Shown here piece after piece: positions 8,703 through 17,677 of a stretch of 64,000 bases of DNA. The stretch comes from RGIG3178 sp963674495 (GTDB lineage: Bacteria; Bacillota; Clostridia; Christensenellales; QAND01): NCBI GenBank assembly GCA_963674495.2, contig CAXXLG010000002.1:558001-622000 (forward strand), given 5' to 3'. The notes under the pieces were generated by a model that worked only from the letters and a program-made list of their open reading frames with translations, made no database searches and had not been told where the DNA came from. A program made the position numbers and the translations under genes. Each line of letters opens with the position of its first letter. The stretch's first letter is position 1.

Positions 8703-10001
8703 TCAAAGGCGTGCAATAATGCGTCCCTCCAGATAGCAGCGTTTCTCATCCGCTTCCCCCATGGAAAAAGCCTTGCGGGGCAGTGGTCCGTATTCGCTGA
8801 CCTGATCGAACAGCTGCGACTTTGAAAGTGCGGGCAACAAAACCCCGATGTTGTCCCCATCCTGACACAGCGAAACCAGCTCGTCTTCGCCGTGTATATA
8901 GTCCACCTCAGCCTTCGGGATGCGTTTGTTAAGCTGCTGGAGCAACCTATCCACCGTACCCGCGGCTATCGCGCCAGAATCGTCGAGGAGGTACAACGTG
9001 CTGTGTTGTGCCTTGTGCACGACTTTCACGCATTGCGCACCTTCCATATAATTCCACGATGCCCGAATGCCGTCCTTTCCCGCTTCACGGCATACGGACA
9101 GGAAATCCTCCCATAGCCCCGCATGAAAGACGATGCGGTGAATCGCTTCAAACACGAGCCCTTCGTCATGTATGTTGACCACTTCGCACATCGCAAAGCG
9201 AGCGGGATGCGTTTCCCTTTCTGCCCTGGTCAGCGTTTGGCGCACGTTTTGCCAATGCGCCCTGGCTGTGGCGAACGAATGGTTGCCGTCGCCCATGGCA
9301 AACAACATGGGATCGCCGGTTGCCGGTTGATCAAGGCCGTCCATCAAACGGGACAGTGCAACGCGTACCGGTTCCGCCTGCTCCGCATTGATATAATGTC
9401 CCGTGACGTGCCCCAGCGAAAAACCAAGATCGCTGTTATAGATCATTTTCAAACCTTGCTTTTGCTGTTTTAGCGGCTCGATCACGCTGCGATCGGGGTC
9501 GTCGATCAAAACCATGATATGCGGAAACTCCATCTTCGCCTTTTCCCGTATCCGAAGCCGCGGCGGTATACGCGATGGGATGGTGCCTTCGGTGGCTCGT
9601 ATCAGCGTTTTGGTTCCCTTCTCGTAATCGTACCGTTCCAGATCCAACGCCATCAATAGGCCGGTACGGGTACGGTCGTGGCAGCAAAATGTACGCTCTA
9701 CCAGAACGAGTCCGGGCGGGAGTGTTTCCAGTACTCCACCGGATAGCATCTCGTCCATGCTCTGGCCAATGCACGCAATACGCGCATCCACGCCCTTATC
9801 GTTGAGATATACCTCCGGCAATATCGCATTTAGCGTTGACGGCTCATCGCCGATTTCGCATTCGACATCGCTCCAATACTGGCGGTCACTGGTGTACTGG
9901 TCGCAGGCGATGACGCACCATTTTGTAAGCGAATCGCGGCGCTTAGGCACCAAGATATCCGGCAACCTGACACCGAGTTCTTCCCAGTTTTTTGCTTGCA
10001 T
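8703..10001 (-). CDS. DUF1015 family protein
   Basis: A 432-residue protein matching the uncharacterised DUF1015 family, common in Clostridia and often found near serine or phosphoglycerate dehydrogenase genes. Recognisable segments are CDQYTSD near residue 30, MALDLERYDYEKG near 120 and the conserved MGDGNHSFATA near 245. The motif rich in Asp, Gly, Asn and His suggests a hydrolase or nucleotide-dependent enzyme, but no activity is established that I can name. The ATG at 10001 is chosen for the GGGGGTAAG upstream; the frame stays open to 10139 but without a ribosome binding site. Confidence 0.85.
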   Translation of the reverse strand: MQAKNWEELGVRLPDILVPKRRDSLTKWCVIACDQYTSDRQYWSDVECEIGDEPSTLNAILPEVYLNDKGVDARIACIGQSMDEMLSGGVLETLPPGLVLVERTFCCHDRTRTGLLMALDLERYDYEKGTKTLIRATEGTIPSRIPPRLRIREKAKMEFPHIMVLIDDPDRSVIEPLKQQKQGLKMIYNSDLGFSLGHVTGHYINAEQAEPVRVALSRLMDGLDQPATGDPMLFAMGDGNHSFATARAHWQNVRQTLTRAERETHPARFAMCEVVNIHDEGLVFEAIHRIVFHAGLWEDFLSVCREAGKDGIRASWNYMEGAQCVKVVHKAQHSTLYLLDDSGAIAAGTVDRLLQQLNKRIPKAEVDYIHGEDELVSLCQDGDNIGVLLPALSKSQLFDQVSEYGPLPRKAFSMGEADEKRCYLEGRIIARL

Positions 10002-10145
10002 CTGCTTACCCCCGTTGTCCGTATTTGTTCGTATGCAATGATCCGCATTCTGTTGACGCGGCCATTGGGTACCTTTATCCACCATACACAATTCGCTTTG
10101 AAAGCGGTTTGGCGGTTGTTCCAATTTGTCGTTTTGCAAGGCCTA

Positions 10146-10174
10146 ATTATACAGTGAACGCGCCGCAGTGTAAA
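10146..10174 (-). promoter_or_regulatory. SigA promoter upstream of the DUF1015 gene
   Basis: On the minus strand TTTACA (10174-10169) is followed after 17 nt by TATAAT (10151-10146). The predicted leader is about 138 nt. I see no known riboswitch in it. Confidence 0.6.
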
Positions 10175-10235
10175 GGGAACCGGGGGAATCATAGCATCAT
10201 GCAAGCAAAGGATGCACGCCCTGTTACGATTGTGG

Positions 10236-10241
10236 TATAAT
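10236..10241 (+). promoter_or_regulatory. -10 element for leuS
   Basis: TATAAT lies 46 nt before the leuS start. The -35 region (about 10213-10218) is weak. No T-box specifier stem or antiterminator is seen, which is notable because leuS in many Bacillota is under T-box control. Confidence 0.5.
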
Positions 10242-10287
10242 ACAAAGAATCGATTGTCAAAAGAGCAGAATGTTAGGAGTTGGGCGC

Positions 10288-11472
10288 ATGGATTATCGCG
10301 CAAACGAGAAGAAATGGCAGAGGATATGGGAGGATACGCAGCTATACGCGTTTGATGCCAACCGTATCGATAAAAAGCATTATGTGCTGGAGATGTTCTC
10401 CTACCCGTCCGCCGCCAAGCTTCATGTCGGGCACTGGTACAACTACGGCCCGGCAGATAGCTACGCACGGTTTAAGCGCATGCAGGGGTACAATGTTTTT
10501 CATCCGATGGGCTTTGACGCGTTCGGCCTGCCGGCGGAGAACTATGCCATCAAAACAGGCATCCACCCCAAGGACAGCACGTTTTCCAACATGGACGTGA
10601 TGGAACAACAGCTGACGAGCATCGGCGCTTCGTTTGACTGGGCGCATACCGTCAAGACCTGCAAGCCCGACTATTATCATTGGACGCAATGGCTGTTTTT
10701 ACAGCTTTATAAAAATGGCTTGGCCTATAGAAAGGAAGCACCGGTCAACTGGTGCCCCTCATGCAACACAGTACTGGCCAACGAACAGGTCGTAGACGAT
10801 GGCTGCTGTGAACGCTGCCATACGCCCGTGACAAGACGCAATTTGACGCAGTGGTTTTTCAAAATCACGGAATATGCGGAAGAGCTGCTACGTTGCCTGC
10901 CCGATCTCGATTGGCCGGAGCGCATCAAGGCGATGCAGACCAACTGGATTGGCAAATCCCAGGGTTCCCTGATCGATTTCGACCTAGACAACGGCGACAC
11001 GTTCGACGTATTCACCACGCGGCCTGACACGCTGCTGGGCAACACATACTGCGTGTTGGCACCCGAGCATCCGCTGGTGGACACCGTCACAATACCCGAG
11101 CAGCGTGACGCCGTGAACGCGTACCGCGATATGGCGGCAGGTGCATCGGACATCGACAGGCTGTCCACGGCCAGGGAGAAGACCGGCGTGTTCACCGGTG
11201 GATATTGCACAAATCCTCTTAATGGACGAAGAGTGCCGATCTGGATCGCGGACTATGTTCTGTATTCCTACGGTACCGGCGCGGTGATGGCTGTACCGGC
11301 ACACGACGAACGTGATTACGTATTTGCAAAGAAATATGATCTGCCCATTGAACGGGTAATCACTGGCCCGGACGATGTTTTGCCCTATACCGGTCCCGGC
11401 ATCATGGTCAATTCCGGGCTGTTTAACGGCCTGTCTTACGAGAGGGCAAAAAGGCCGTCACCGATGCGCTGA
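10288..11472 (+). CDS. leuS: Leucine--tRNA ligase, N-terminal part (frame broken near 11440)
   Basis: This frame encodes the N-terminal catalytic and editing part of LeuRS. Seen in order are the HIGH-type motif HVGHW near residue 44, a zinc-finger segment with WCPSC and CCERC near 155-180, and the CP1 editing-domain signature TTRPDTLLGNTYC near 242. After NGLSYE the frame runs into AKRPSPMR and stops at 11472. The expected sequence there is close to EEGKKAV, and this continues in the -1 frame. The ATG at 10288 follows TTAGGAG; the ATG at 10270 has no ribosome binding site. The downstream entry holds the rest of the enzyme. Confidence 0.9.
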   Translation: MDYRANEKKWQRIWEDTQLYAFDANRIDKKHYVLEMFSYPSAAKLHVGHWYNYGPADSYARFKRMQGYNVFHPMGFDAFGLPAENYAIKTGIHPKDSTFSNMDVMEQQLTSIGASFDWAHTVKTCKPDYYHWTQWLFLQLYKNGLAYRKEAPVNWCPSCNTVLANEQVVDDGCCERCHTPVTRRNLTQWFFKITEYAEELLRCLPDLDWPERIKAMQTNWIGKSQGSLIDFDLDNGDTFDVFTTRPDTLLGNTYCVLAPEHPLVDTVTIPEQRDAVNAYRDMAAGASDIDRLSTAREKTGVFTGGYCTNPLNGRRVPIWIADYVLYSYGTGAVMAVPAHDERDYVFAKKYDLPIERVITGPDDVLPYTGPGIMVNSGLFNGLSYERAKRPSPMR

Positions 11473-12737
11473 TCGAAAAAAATCATGGATCGTATAAAAT
11501 CAACTACCGCATGCGCGACTGGCTGATATCCCGCCAGCGTTACTGGGGTACGCCCATTCCGATGATCCATTGTCCACATTGCGGTGTCGTACCAGTACCA
11601 GAGAAGGATCTTCCGGTTCTGTTGCCCTATGATGTGGATTTTACGCCGGACGGCACATCGCCGCTTCTCAAACACGCGGACTTTATGGACGTCAAATGCC
11701 CAGTATGTGGCGCAAACGCCAAACGCGACGCCGATACCATGGACACGTTCGTGTGCTCCTCATGGTATTTTTTGCGGTATCCCGACTGTTGCAACGATAA
11801 AGCGGCGTTCGACACCGCATTGATTGACAAAATGCTGCCGGTTGACGTTTACATCGGCGGCGCTGAACATGCCTGCCTGCACTTACTGTACGCCCGGTTT
11901 TTTGTTAAGGCCCTACGCGACATCGGCCTTTTGCACTTTGACGAGCCGTTCTTACGCCTGATCAACCAGGGCATCATATTGGGAACGGACGGAGAGAAGA
12001 TGAGCAAGTCCAGCGGCAACGTCGTATCGCCGGACGATTACATCGATGTGTACGGTTCGGACGTGTTTCGCATGTATCTCGAATTCGGCTTCAATTACAT
12101 AGAGGGCGGCGCTTGGAACGACGACGGCATCAAGGCTATGGCGCGCTTTTTGGACCGCGTTGAGCGGTTGATCCAGCGAATTATGGATTTGAAAGAAAGC
12201 GCTTGCACAAGCGACGAAGACGCTATCGACGGCGAGGCTATAGACGCGCAGAAGGAGCTGTCCTATGTTTTGGCCAACACCATTTTGCACGTTACCGAGG
12301 ATTTGGACCGATTCAGCTTTAACACCGCCATCGCACGCATCATGGAACTGGTCAATGCCATGTACCGCGCTGTGGATGATGCGGATTTGAGTGCCCCCGT
12401 CCTGTGGGATGCGGCAGACAAGCTCGTGCACTGCCTGGCCCCGTTCGCTCCACATTTTGCAGAGGAGATGCATCGGCGCATGGGCGGCGAAGATTCGGTG
12501 TTTAAAAGCGATTGGCCAGCCTATGATCCAAAAGCATTAACGCGCGATATCGTTAACATGGCGGTACAGATCAACGGGCGCGTACGCTCGCGCATCGACA
12601 TCGAACAGGGTATGGTCGATGACGAAGTGCAGCGTATCGCGCTTGCCGATAAAAAGGTGCGGCTCGCCTTGGGCGTAATGACGGTGAAAAAGATCATCGT
12701 AATACCCGGGCGCCTTGTCAACATCGTAGCCGGATAG
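11442..12737 (+). CDS. leuS: Leucine--tRNA ligase, C-terminal part (continues the broken leuS in the -1 frame)
   Basis: This frame resumes exactly where the N-terminal part loses homology, reading EGKKAVTDAL and then RDWLISRQRYWG. It holds the second zinc segment with CPHC and CPVC, the class I motif GEKMSKSSGN near the middle, the anticodon-binding helical domain and the small C-terminal domain ending in VNIVAG. Joined to the upstream part it makes a normal LeuRS of about 816 residues. There is no ribosome binding site before this part, so it is not an independent gene. One missing base near 11440-11442 (sequence GAGAGGGC where GAGGAGGGC is expected) explains the split. Confidence 0.9.
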   Translation, partial: EGKKAVTDALIEKNHGSYKINYRMRDWLISRQRYWGTPIPMIHCPHCGVVPVPEKDLPVLLPYDVDFTPDGTSPLLKHADFMDVKCPVCGANAKRDADTMDTFVCSSWYFLRYPDCCNDKAAFDTALIDKMLPVDVYIGGAEHACLHLLYARFFVKALRDIGLLHFDEPFLRLINQGIILGTDGEKMSKSSGNVVSPDDYIDVYGSDVFRMYLEFGFNYIEGGAWNDDGIKAMARFLDRVERLIQRIMDLKESACTSDEDAIDGEAIDAQKELSYVLANTILHVTEDLDRFSFNTAIARIMELVNAMYRAVDDADLSAPVLWDAADKLVHCLAPFAPHFAEEMHRRMGGEDSVFKSDWPAYDPKALTRDIVNMAVQINGRVRSRIDIEQGMVDDEVQRIALADKKVRLALGVMTVKKIIVIPGRLVNIVAG

Positions 12738-12750
12738 GCGCTAAACAAGC

Positions 12751-12778
12751 GGGGCCGTACCCCAACGGCCCTATTTTT
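12751..12778 (+). terminator. Rho-independent terminator of leuS
   Basis: GGGCCG and CGGCCC pair around an 8-nt loop and are followed by TATTTTT. Confidence 0.75.
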
Positions 12779-12892
12779 AATGTCCGCCGCATACCGAATT
12801 AACTGTAGCGTGACGTTGATTTGACAATCCTTGATCGTCCTCGCGCTATAATTATTTACGCTTATAATTTAATTTTATATAGAGGAGTAAAT

Positions 12893-13711
12893 ATGGTAGA
12901 CTATCACATCCACACCGACCACAGCGGTGATGGAAGAACACCGCTGTGCATGCAAGTTCAAAGCGCCATTGAAAAGGGTCTTTCACAAATCTGTATTACC
13001 AGCCATTACGATGCCGATGCTCCAGTAGCAAATTACCGTTTTGACCTGGATTTCCCTGCTTATTTTGCGGACGTTACCCGTTGTGCCGAACAGTACGGCG
13101 ACCGCATCGATGTCAAACTGGGGCTGGAGGCCGGGCTTCAGGCGGATAAGCCGCATGTGCTTACACTAACCGGCGAGCGAATACGGCAATATCCATTTGA
13201 TTTTATCATCGCTTCCACACATTTTCTTCCGGGACACAATTACCATAGTTCGCAACAATGGCTGGACGACGGCATTGGCAAGGCACAAGTGCAACAGCGC
13301 TACTTGCAACATACCCTGCAATATCTTGAAAACTTTGACGATTTCGACGTACTGGGTCATTTGACGTATTTTTCCCGTTTTAGTCCAGACGCGGATACGC
13401 GTAAACGGGAAATGACGTATCAGGACAACAAAGATCTGTATGACAACCTGTTTGAAATCCTGATCCGGTGCGGCAAGGGCATTGAGGTCAACACTTCCAC
13501 AAAGGATAAACTTGGTTTTTATATGCCGGATTATTCCATCGTCAGGCGTTTTCGCCAAATGGGCGGTGAGATTATTACCTTCGGATCGGACGCACATATC
13601 CCGCAAAATATCGGCGCTCACTACTTCGACGCGGTTTCGATGATAAAAGAAGCGGGCTTTAACGCCATCTGTACTTTTGACAGGCGCAAGCCGGTGTTTG
13701 TGGACATCTGA
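12893..13711 (+). CDS. PHP-domain histidinol-phosphatase (HisJ-like)
   Basis: A 272-residue PHP-fold phosphoesterase. Metal-binding motifs are DYHIHTDHSGDG at residues 3-14, ITSHYD near 40, a Glu in GLEAG near 84, IASTHF near 106, GHLTYFSR near 160 and SDAHIP near 235. This set matches HisJ, which removes phosphate from histidinol phosphate in the histidine pathway. The other PHP protein in the window (18751) is coupled to hisC, so which one is the real HisJ is open. The start is set by GAGGAG seven nt upstream of the ATG; an AT-rich stretch with TATAAT lies ahead of it. Confidence 0.8.
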   Translation: MVDYHIHTDHSGDGRTPLCMQVQSAIEKGLSQICITSHYDADAPVANYRFDLDFPAYFADVTRCAEQYGDRIDVKLGLEAGLQADKPHVLTLTGERIRQYPFDFIIASTHFLPGHNYHSSQQWLDDGIGKAQVQQRYLQHTLQYLENFDDFDVLGHLTYFSRFSPDADTRKREMTYQDNKDLYDNLFEILIRCGKGIEVNTSTKDKLGFYMPDYSIVRRFRQMGGEIITFGSDAHIPQNIGAHYFDAVSMIKEAGFNAICTFDRRKPVFVDI

Positions 13712-13748
13712 GAAAAGACAATCATACATTTCAAACAAGCATGTTATA

Positions 13749-13786
13749 TTCAATCCAATGTATAATAATTCAAGTGTTGGATTGAA
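13749..13786. repeat. 10-bp inverted repeat in a convergent intergenic region
   Basis: TTCAATCCAA at 13749-13758 is matched by TTGGATTGAA at 13777-13786. It lies between the 3' ends of the PHP phosphatase and PFOR genes, so it is most likely a 3' stem-loop; no T tract follows. Confidence 0.5.
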
Positions 13787-13823
13787 CCGACCGTTTTTCA
13801 TTGCATCCAATCCAAAGATGATC

Positions 13824-13850
13824 AAATCCGCCGACATGTGCGGCGGATTT
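13824..13850. repeat. 10-bp perfect stem-loop
   Basis: AAATCCGCCG and CGGCGGATTT pair perfectly around ACATGTG. It is flanked by short A and T runs, so it may act as a weak terminator for the upstream PHP gene. Confidence 0.5.
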
Positions 13851-13905
13851 GACACAGACGTTTGCGCAACCTTTTTACTCGTCAGCAAACAAGTGTTTAT
13901 TGACA

Positions 13906-13936
13906 ACAAAAAACGCCCCGGAAACGGGGCGTTTTT
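13906..13936. terminator. Bidirectional terminator between the PHP gene and PFOR
   Basis: AAAACGCCCCG and CGGGGCGTTTT pair around GAAA, with an A run on the left and T on the right. It ends the minus-strand PFOR transcript 15 nt after its stop codon. Confidence 0.85.
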
Positions 13937-13950
13937 CAATGCTGCTATGC

Positions 13951-16900
13951 TTACAGTTTAGCCAGCTTGTCGTAGTAGGCCAAGCGTGCTTTGGATTCTT
14001 CCTCTTGACGTTCGAACAGATCGTCCGCCAAATCCGGATGAGATGCTGCCAGCGTGCGGTAGCGGTTTTCGCCCATGAGGAATTCACGGTAATCTGCGCT
14101 CGGCGCCTTGGAATCCACCATGAACGGATTCTTGCCCTGCTCCGCCAACTGTGGATTGTAGCGGTACAACGGCCAGTAACCGGCTTCGACAGCCTTCTTC
14201 TCCTCTGCCTGCGACCTACTCATATTGATGCCATGGTTGATGCACGGCGCATAGGCGATCACGATGGACGGTCCCGGATAGGCCTCCGCCTCGGATATGG
14301 CACGTAACGCCTGTGACTGGCTGGCGCCCATGCTGATGGATGCCACGTATATATAACCGTAGGTCATGGCGATCAGGCCCAGATCCTTTTTTCGCGTGCG
14401 TTTGCCCGCCGCGGCGAACTTGGCCACCGAACCGGTGGGCGTCGCCTTGCTGGCCTGGCCGCCGGTGTTGGAATACACCTCGGTGTCCAGAACCAAGATG
14501 TTGATATCCTTACCCATGGCGAGCACGTGATCCAATCCGCCGTATCCGATGTCGTAGGCCCAGCCGTCGCCGCCAATGCACCAGATGGATTTCTTGACCA
14601 ACTGGTCGGCATTGTCCAACACAAACGAAAGCTTCTCCGCATTCTTCTTGTCGTTCTTGATAGCTTCGGGCAACAGTACCTTGATCGTATCCGCTGCTTC
14701 TCTGGATTTGTTCACATCGTCGTGGTTCTGGATCCAATCGGCGAACGCCTCTTTGATTGCATCGTCGCAACCCGCTTCCATAGCCGCGTTCATCGCACTT
14801 TCCATCTGCACGAGGCGCTGGCTGGCCGCCACGCGCATGCCGAAGCCGTACTCCGCATTGTCCTCGAACAGCGAGTTAGCCCACGCGGGGCCATGTCCCT
14901 TTTCGTTGACGGTATACGGATTGGTCGGCGCGCTTCCGCCGTAGATAGACGAGCAGCCCGTTGCGTTGGCAATGATCATTCGATCCCCGAACAGCTGGGT
15001 GACCAGCTTGACGTACGGCGTTTCGCCGCAGCCCGCGCATGCGCCGGAGAACTCGAATAGCGGTTGGAGGAACTGGCTTCCCTTAACGGTACCGACGTTA
15101 TGTGCAACATCCGCTTTGGGCAAAGACTGCGCAAACTTCCAATTTTCGTTCTGCGTCTTTTGATGCCGTGCAAGCGGTTCCATAACAAGCGCTTTTTCCT
15201 TGGCGGGGCACACGTCCGCGCAGTTGCCACAGCCGGTGCAATCCAGCGGCGACAATTGCATGCGATATTCGTAACCGGCATAATCGCGCCCGATAGCCGT
15301 TTTTGTTTCGAAGGCTTCGGGAGCATTTGCAAGTTCATCTTTTTTAATAAGAACCGGGCGGATGCAAGCGTGCGGGCAAACGAACGCACATTGGTTGCAC
15401 TGGATGCAGTTTTCAATCTGCCAGGCCGGCACGTTAATGGCAATGCCGCGCTTTTCAAACTGCGTCGTCGCGTTGGGCACAACGCCGTCCGCATTGAACA
15501 TCGAAACCGGCAAACTGTCGCCCTTTTGTACCACAATGGGATGCACAAAGCTGTCGAAATACTTGTCGCCGGACAGGCCCACCATCTGGGCGCCCTCTTT
15601 GATATCCGTCCATGCGGCGGGGATTTCCACTTCAACGATGCCGTCCACGGCTTTTTCAATGGCAGCGTAGTTCATGTTGACTACTTTTTCTCCACGCTTG
15701 CCGTAGGATTTTACCACCGCTTCCTTCATGAAGCGCTCGGCGTCATCGTAGGGGATGACGTTGGCGATCTTGAAGAACGCCGCCTGCATGATCGTGTTGA
15801 TGCGACCGCCCATGCCCACGCTCGCCGCAATCTTCACCGCGTCGATGGTATAGACTCTGGCTTTCTTTTTGGCAAGCGCATTTTTAACCTGCGCCGGAAG
15901 CTGCGCATTGAGCTCCTCTTTGCTCCACGGACAGTTCAAAAGGAACGTGCCGCCGTCCTTGAGATTGGACAGCATGTCGTACCGGATAACATAGGATGTG
16001 TTATGACAGGCCACAAAATCTGCCACGTCAATCAGATACGGGGACTGGATCGGGTTTTTGCCAAAGCGCAGATGACTGATGGTAAGCCCGCCGGATTTCT
16101 TGGAATCGTATACGAAATATCCTTGCGCATACTGGTCGGTATGGTCACCGATGATCTTGATGGAGTTCTTGTTGGCGCCCACCGTACCGTCCGATCCAAG
16201 GCCGTAGAACAGGCCGCGGAAGGTGCCCTCCGGTGCCGTATCAATCTTGTCCACCACCGGCAACGACAGGTTTGTCACATCGTCGTCAATGCCGACGGTA
16301 AAGCACTTTTTCGGCTCCTTGGCCGCAAGGTTCTGGAATATGGCGTTGATCATGGATGGGTTGAATTCCTTGCTGCCCAGTCCGTAACGGCCGCCCGTGA
16401 CCATAATATCGGCCCTGCCCTGGTTGTACAGCGCGGTGATGACGTCCTGCATCATCGGTTCGCCCGCACTGCCCGGTTCCTTGGTGCGATCCATCGTAGC
16501 GATGTGTTTGACGGTTTTAGGTAGTGCCTGTACAAACTTTTCCTCTGCAAACGGACGGTACAGACGGACTTTGATCACGCCCACCTTTTGGCCCTGTTTG
16601 CTTAAGTACTCAACGGTCTCCTGTACAGCATCGGCGCCCGATCCCATGATGACGATAACATCCTTCGCGTCTGGCGCGCCGTAATAATCGAACAGGTTAT
16701 AATGACGGCCTGTTACTTCCCCAACCTTCGCCATGCATTCTTCAACTATGGCAGGGGTAGCTTCGTAGTATTTGTTGGCCGCTTCACGATTTTGGAAAAA
16801 GATATCGGGGTTTTGCGCCGTGCCGCGCTGGTGGGGATGCTCAGGATTCATCGCACGTTGGCGGAACGCTTTGATGGCATCCTTATCAACCAATTTTTTG

Positions 16901-17469
16901 ATGTCCTCGTAATCAATCATTTCGATCTTCTGCACTTCGTGCGATGTACGGAACCCGTCAAAGAAATTTAAAAACGGCACGCGCGATTTCACGGTCGATA
17001 GATGCGAGACCAGTGCCAAATCCATCACTTCCTGAACCGATGAACATGCCATCAATGCAAATCCGGTCTGGCGGCAGGCCATCACGTCGCCGTGATCGCC
17101 GAAAATGCTCAGTGCGTGTGCCGCCAAAGAACGTGCGCTGACGTGAAACACGCAGGGCAACAGTTCGCCGGAGATCTTGTACATATTGGGGATCATAAGC
17201 AACAGGCCTTGGGACGCTGTGAATGTGGTTGTCAGCGCGCCGCCAACAAGCGAACCGTGCACGGCACCTGCCGCACCGCCTTCACTTTGCATTTCCACGA
17301 TGGTCATCGTCTGTCCGTAGACGTTTTTTCGGCCGGCGGCCGCCCATTCATCGCAGGATTCCGCCATGGGAGATGACGGTGTAATGGGATAGATGGCGGC
17401 CACATCGCTCAGCGCATATGCAACATGCGCAGCAGCGGTGTTCCCGTCAATTGTCATGTATGTGGCCAT
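13951..17469 (-). CDS. nifJ: Pyruvate:ferredoxin (flavodoxin) oxidoreductase, single-chain
   Basis: A 1172-residue homodimeric-type PFOR that splits pyruvate to acetyl-CoA and CO2 and reduces ferredoxin, the core of anaerobic pyruvate metabolism. Domains in order: pyrimidine-binding domain with YPITPSSPMAE near residue 30, the CoA/dimer domains, an internal 2[4Fe-4S] domain with CIQCNQCAFVCP and CTGCGNCADVCP near 680-750, then the TPP domain with CAGCGETPY near 815 and GGDGWAYDIG near 960. All cysteines for the three clusters appear present. The ATG at 17469 follows AAGGAGG; ten more in-frame residues upstream lack one. It stands alone with its own strong promoter and terminator. Confidence 0.96.
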   Translation of the reverse strand: MATYMTIDGNTAAAHVAYALSDVAAIYPITPSSPMAESCDEWAAAGRKNVYGQTMTIVEMQSEGGAAGAVHGSLVGGALTTTFTASQGLLLMIPNMYKISGELLPCVFHVSARSLAAHALSIFGDHGDVMACRQTGFALMACSSVQEVMDLALVSHLSTVKSRVPFLNFFDGFRTSHEVQKIEMIDYEDIKKLVDKDAIKAFRQRAMNPEHPHQRGTAQNPDIFFQNREAANKYYEATPAIVEECMAKVGEVTGRHYNLFDYYGAPDAKDVIVIMGSGADAVQETVEYLSKQGQKVGVIKVRLYRPFAEEKFVQALPKTVKHIATMDRTKEPGSAGEPMMQDVITALYNQGRADIMVTGGRYGLGSKEFNPSMINAIFQNLAAKEPKKCFTVGIDDDVTNLSLPVVDKIDTAPEGTFRGLFYGLGSDGTVGANKNSIKIIGDHTDQYAQGYFVYDSKKSGGLTISHLRFGKNPIQSPYLIDVADFVACHNTSYVIRYDMLSNLKDGGTFLLNCPWSKEELNAQLPAQVKNALAKKKARVYTIDAVKIAASVGMGGRINTIMQAAFFKIANVIPYDDAERFMKEAVVKSYGKRGEKVVNMNYAAIEKAVDGIVEVEIPAAWTDIKEGAQMVGLSGDKYFDSFVHPIVVQKGDSLPVSMFNADGVVPNATTQFEKRGIAINVPAWQIENCIQCNQCAFVCPHACIRPVLIKKDELANAPEAFETKTAIGRDYAGYEYRMQLSPLDCTGCGNCADVCPAKEKALVMEPLARHQKTQNENWKFAQSLPKADVAHNVGTVKGSQFLQPLFEFSGACAGCGETPYVKLVTQLFGDRMIIANATGCSSIYGGSAPTNPYTVNEKGHGPAWANSLFEDNAEYGFGMRVAASQRLVQMESAMNAAMEAGCDDAIKEAFADWIQNHDDVNKSREAADTIKVLLPEAIKNDKKNAEKLSFVLDNADQLVKKSIWCIGGDGWAYDIGYGGLDHVLAMGKDINILVLDTEVYSNTGGQASKATPTGSVAKFAAAGKRTRKKDLGLIAMTYGYIYVASISMGASQSQALRAISEAEAYPGPSIVIAYAPCINHGINMSRSQAEEKKAVEAGYWPLYRYNPQLAEQGKNPFMVDSKAPSADYREFLMGENRYRTLAASHPDLADDLFERQEEESKARLAYYDKLAKL

Positions 17470-17511
17470 GGAATAAACCTCCTTGGTTTTGGTTATCATT
17501 CAATCCTACAT

Positions 17512-17541
17512 ATTATATAGAAATGGGGACTTACACGTCAA
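17512..17541 (-). promoter_or_regulatory. SigA promoter of the PFOR gene
   Basis: On the minus strand TTGACG (17541-17536) and TATAAT (17517-17512) are 18 nt apart, about 45 nt before the start codon. Confidence 0.7.
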
Positions 17542-17621
17542 GGAAATGCGGACCGACTTCGTGTATTTTTGAGCAATTTATTGTATCGAGCTCGATTCCT
17601 TCATTAAAAAGCAACTTTTCG

Positions 17622-17650
17622 TTTACATGGTCGCTTTAGTATGATAGAAT
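17622..17650 (+). promoter_or_regulatory. SigA promoter of hisC
   Basis: TTTACA and TAGAAT are separated by 17 nt. The predicted transcription start, near 17657, falls on the first in-frame ATG, which supports the downstream ATG at 17678 as the real start of translation. Confidence 0.55.
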
Positions 17651-17677
17651 GCTACCATGAGAAAGCGAGGCGATTTC

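Noticed and set aside
10140..10287. T-box upstream of leuS
   Set aside because: The leader after the TATAAT is only about 40 nt and the conserved T-box sequence is missing.
15064..16524. 486-codon open frame on the plus strand
   Set aside because: It lies wholly antisense to the PFOR gene, has no ribosome binding site and no recognisable domain; it reflects codon composition of the real gene.
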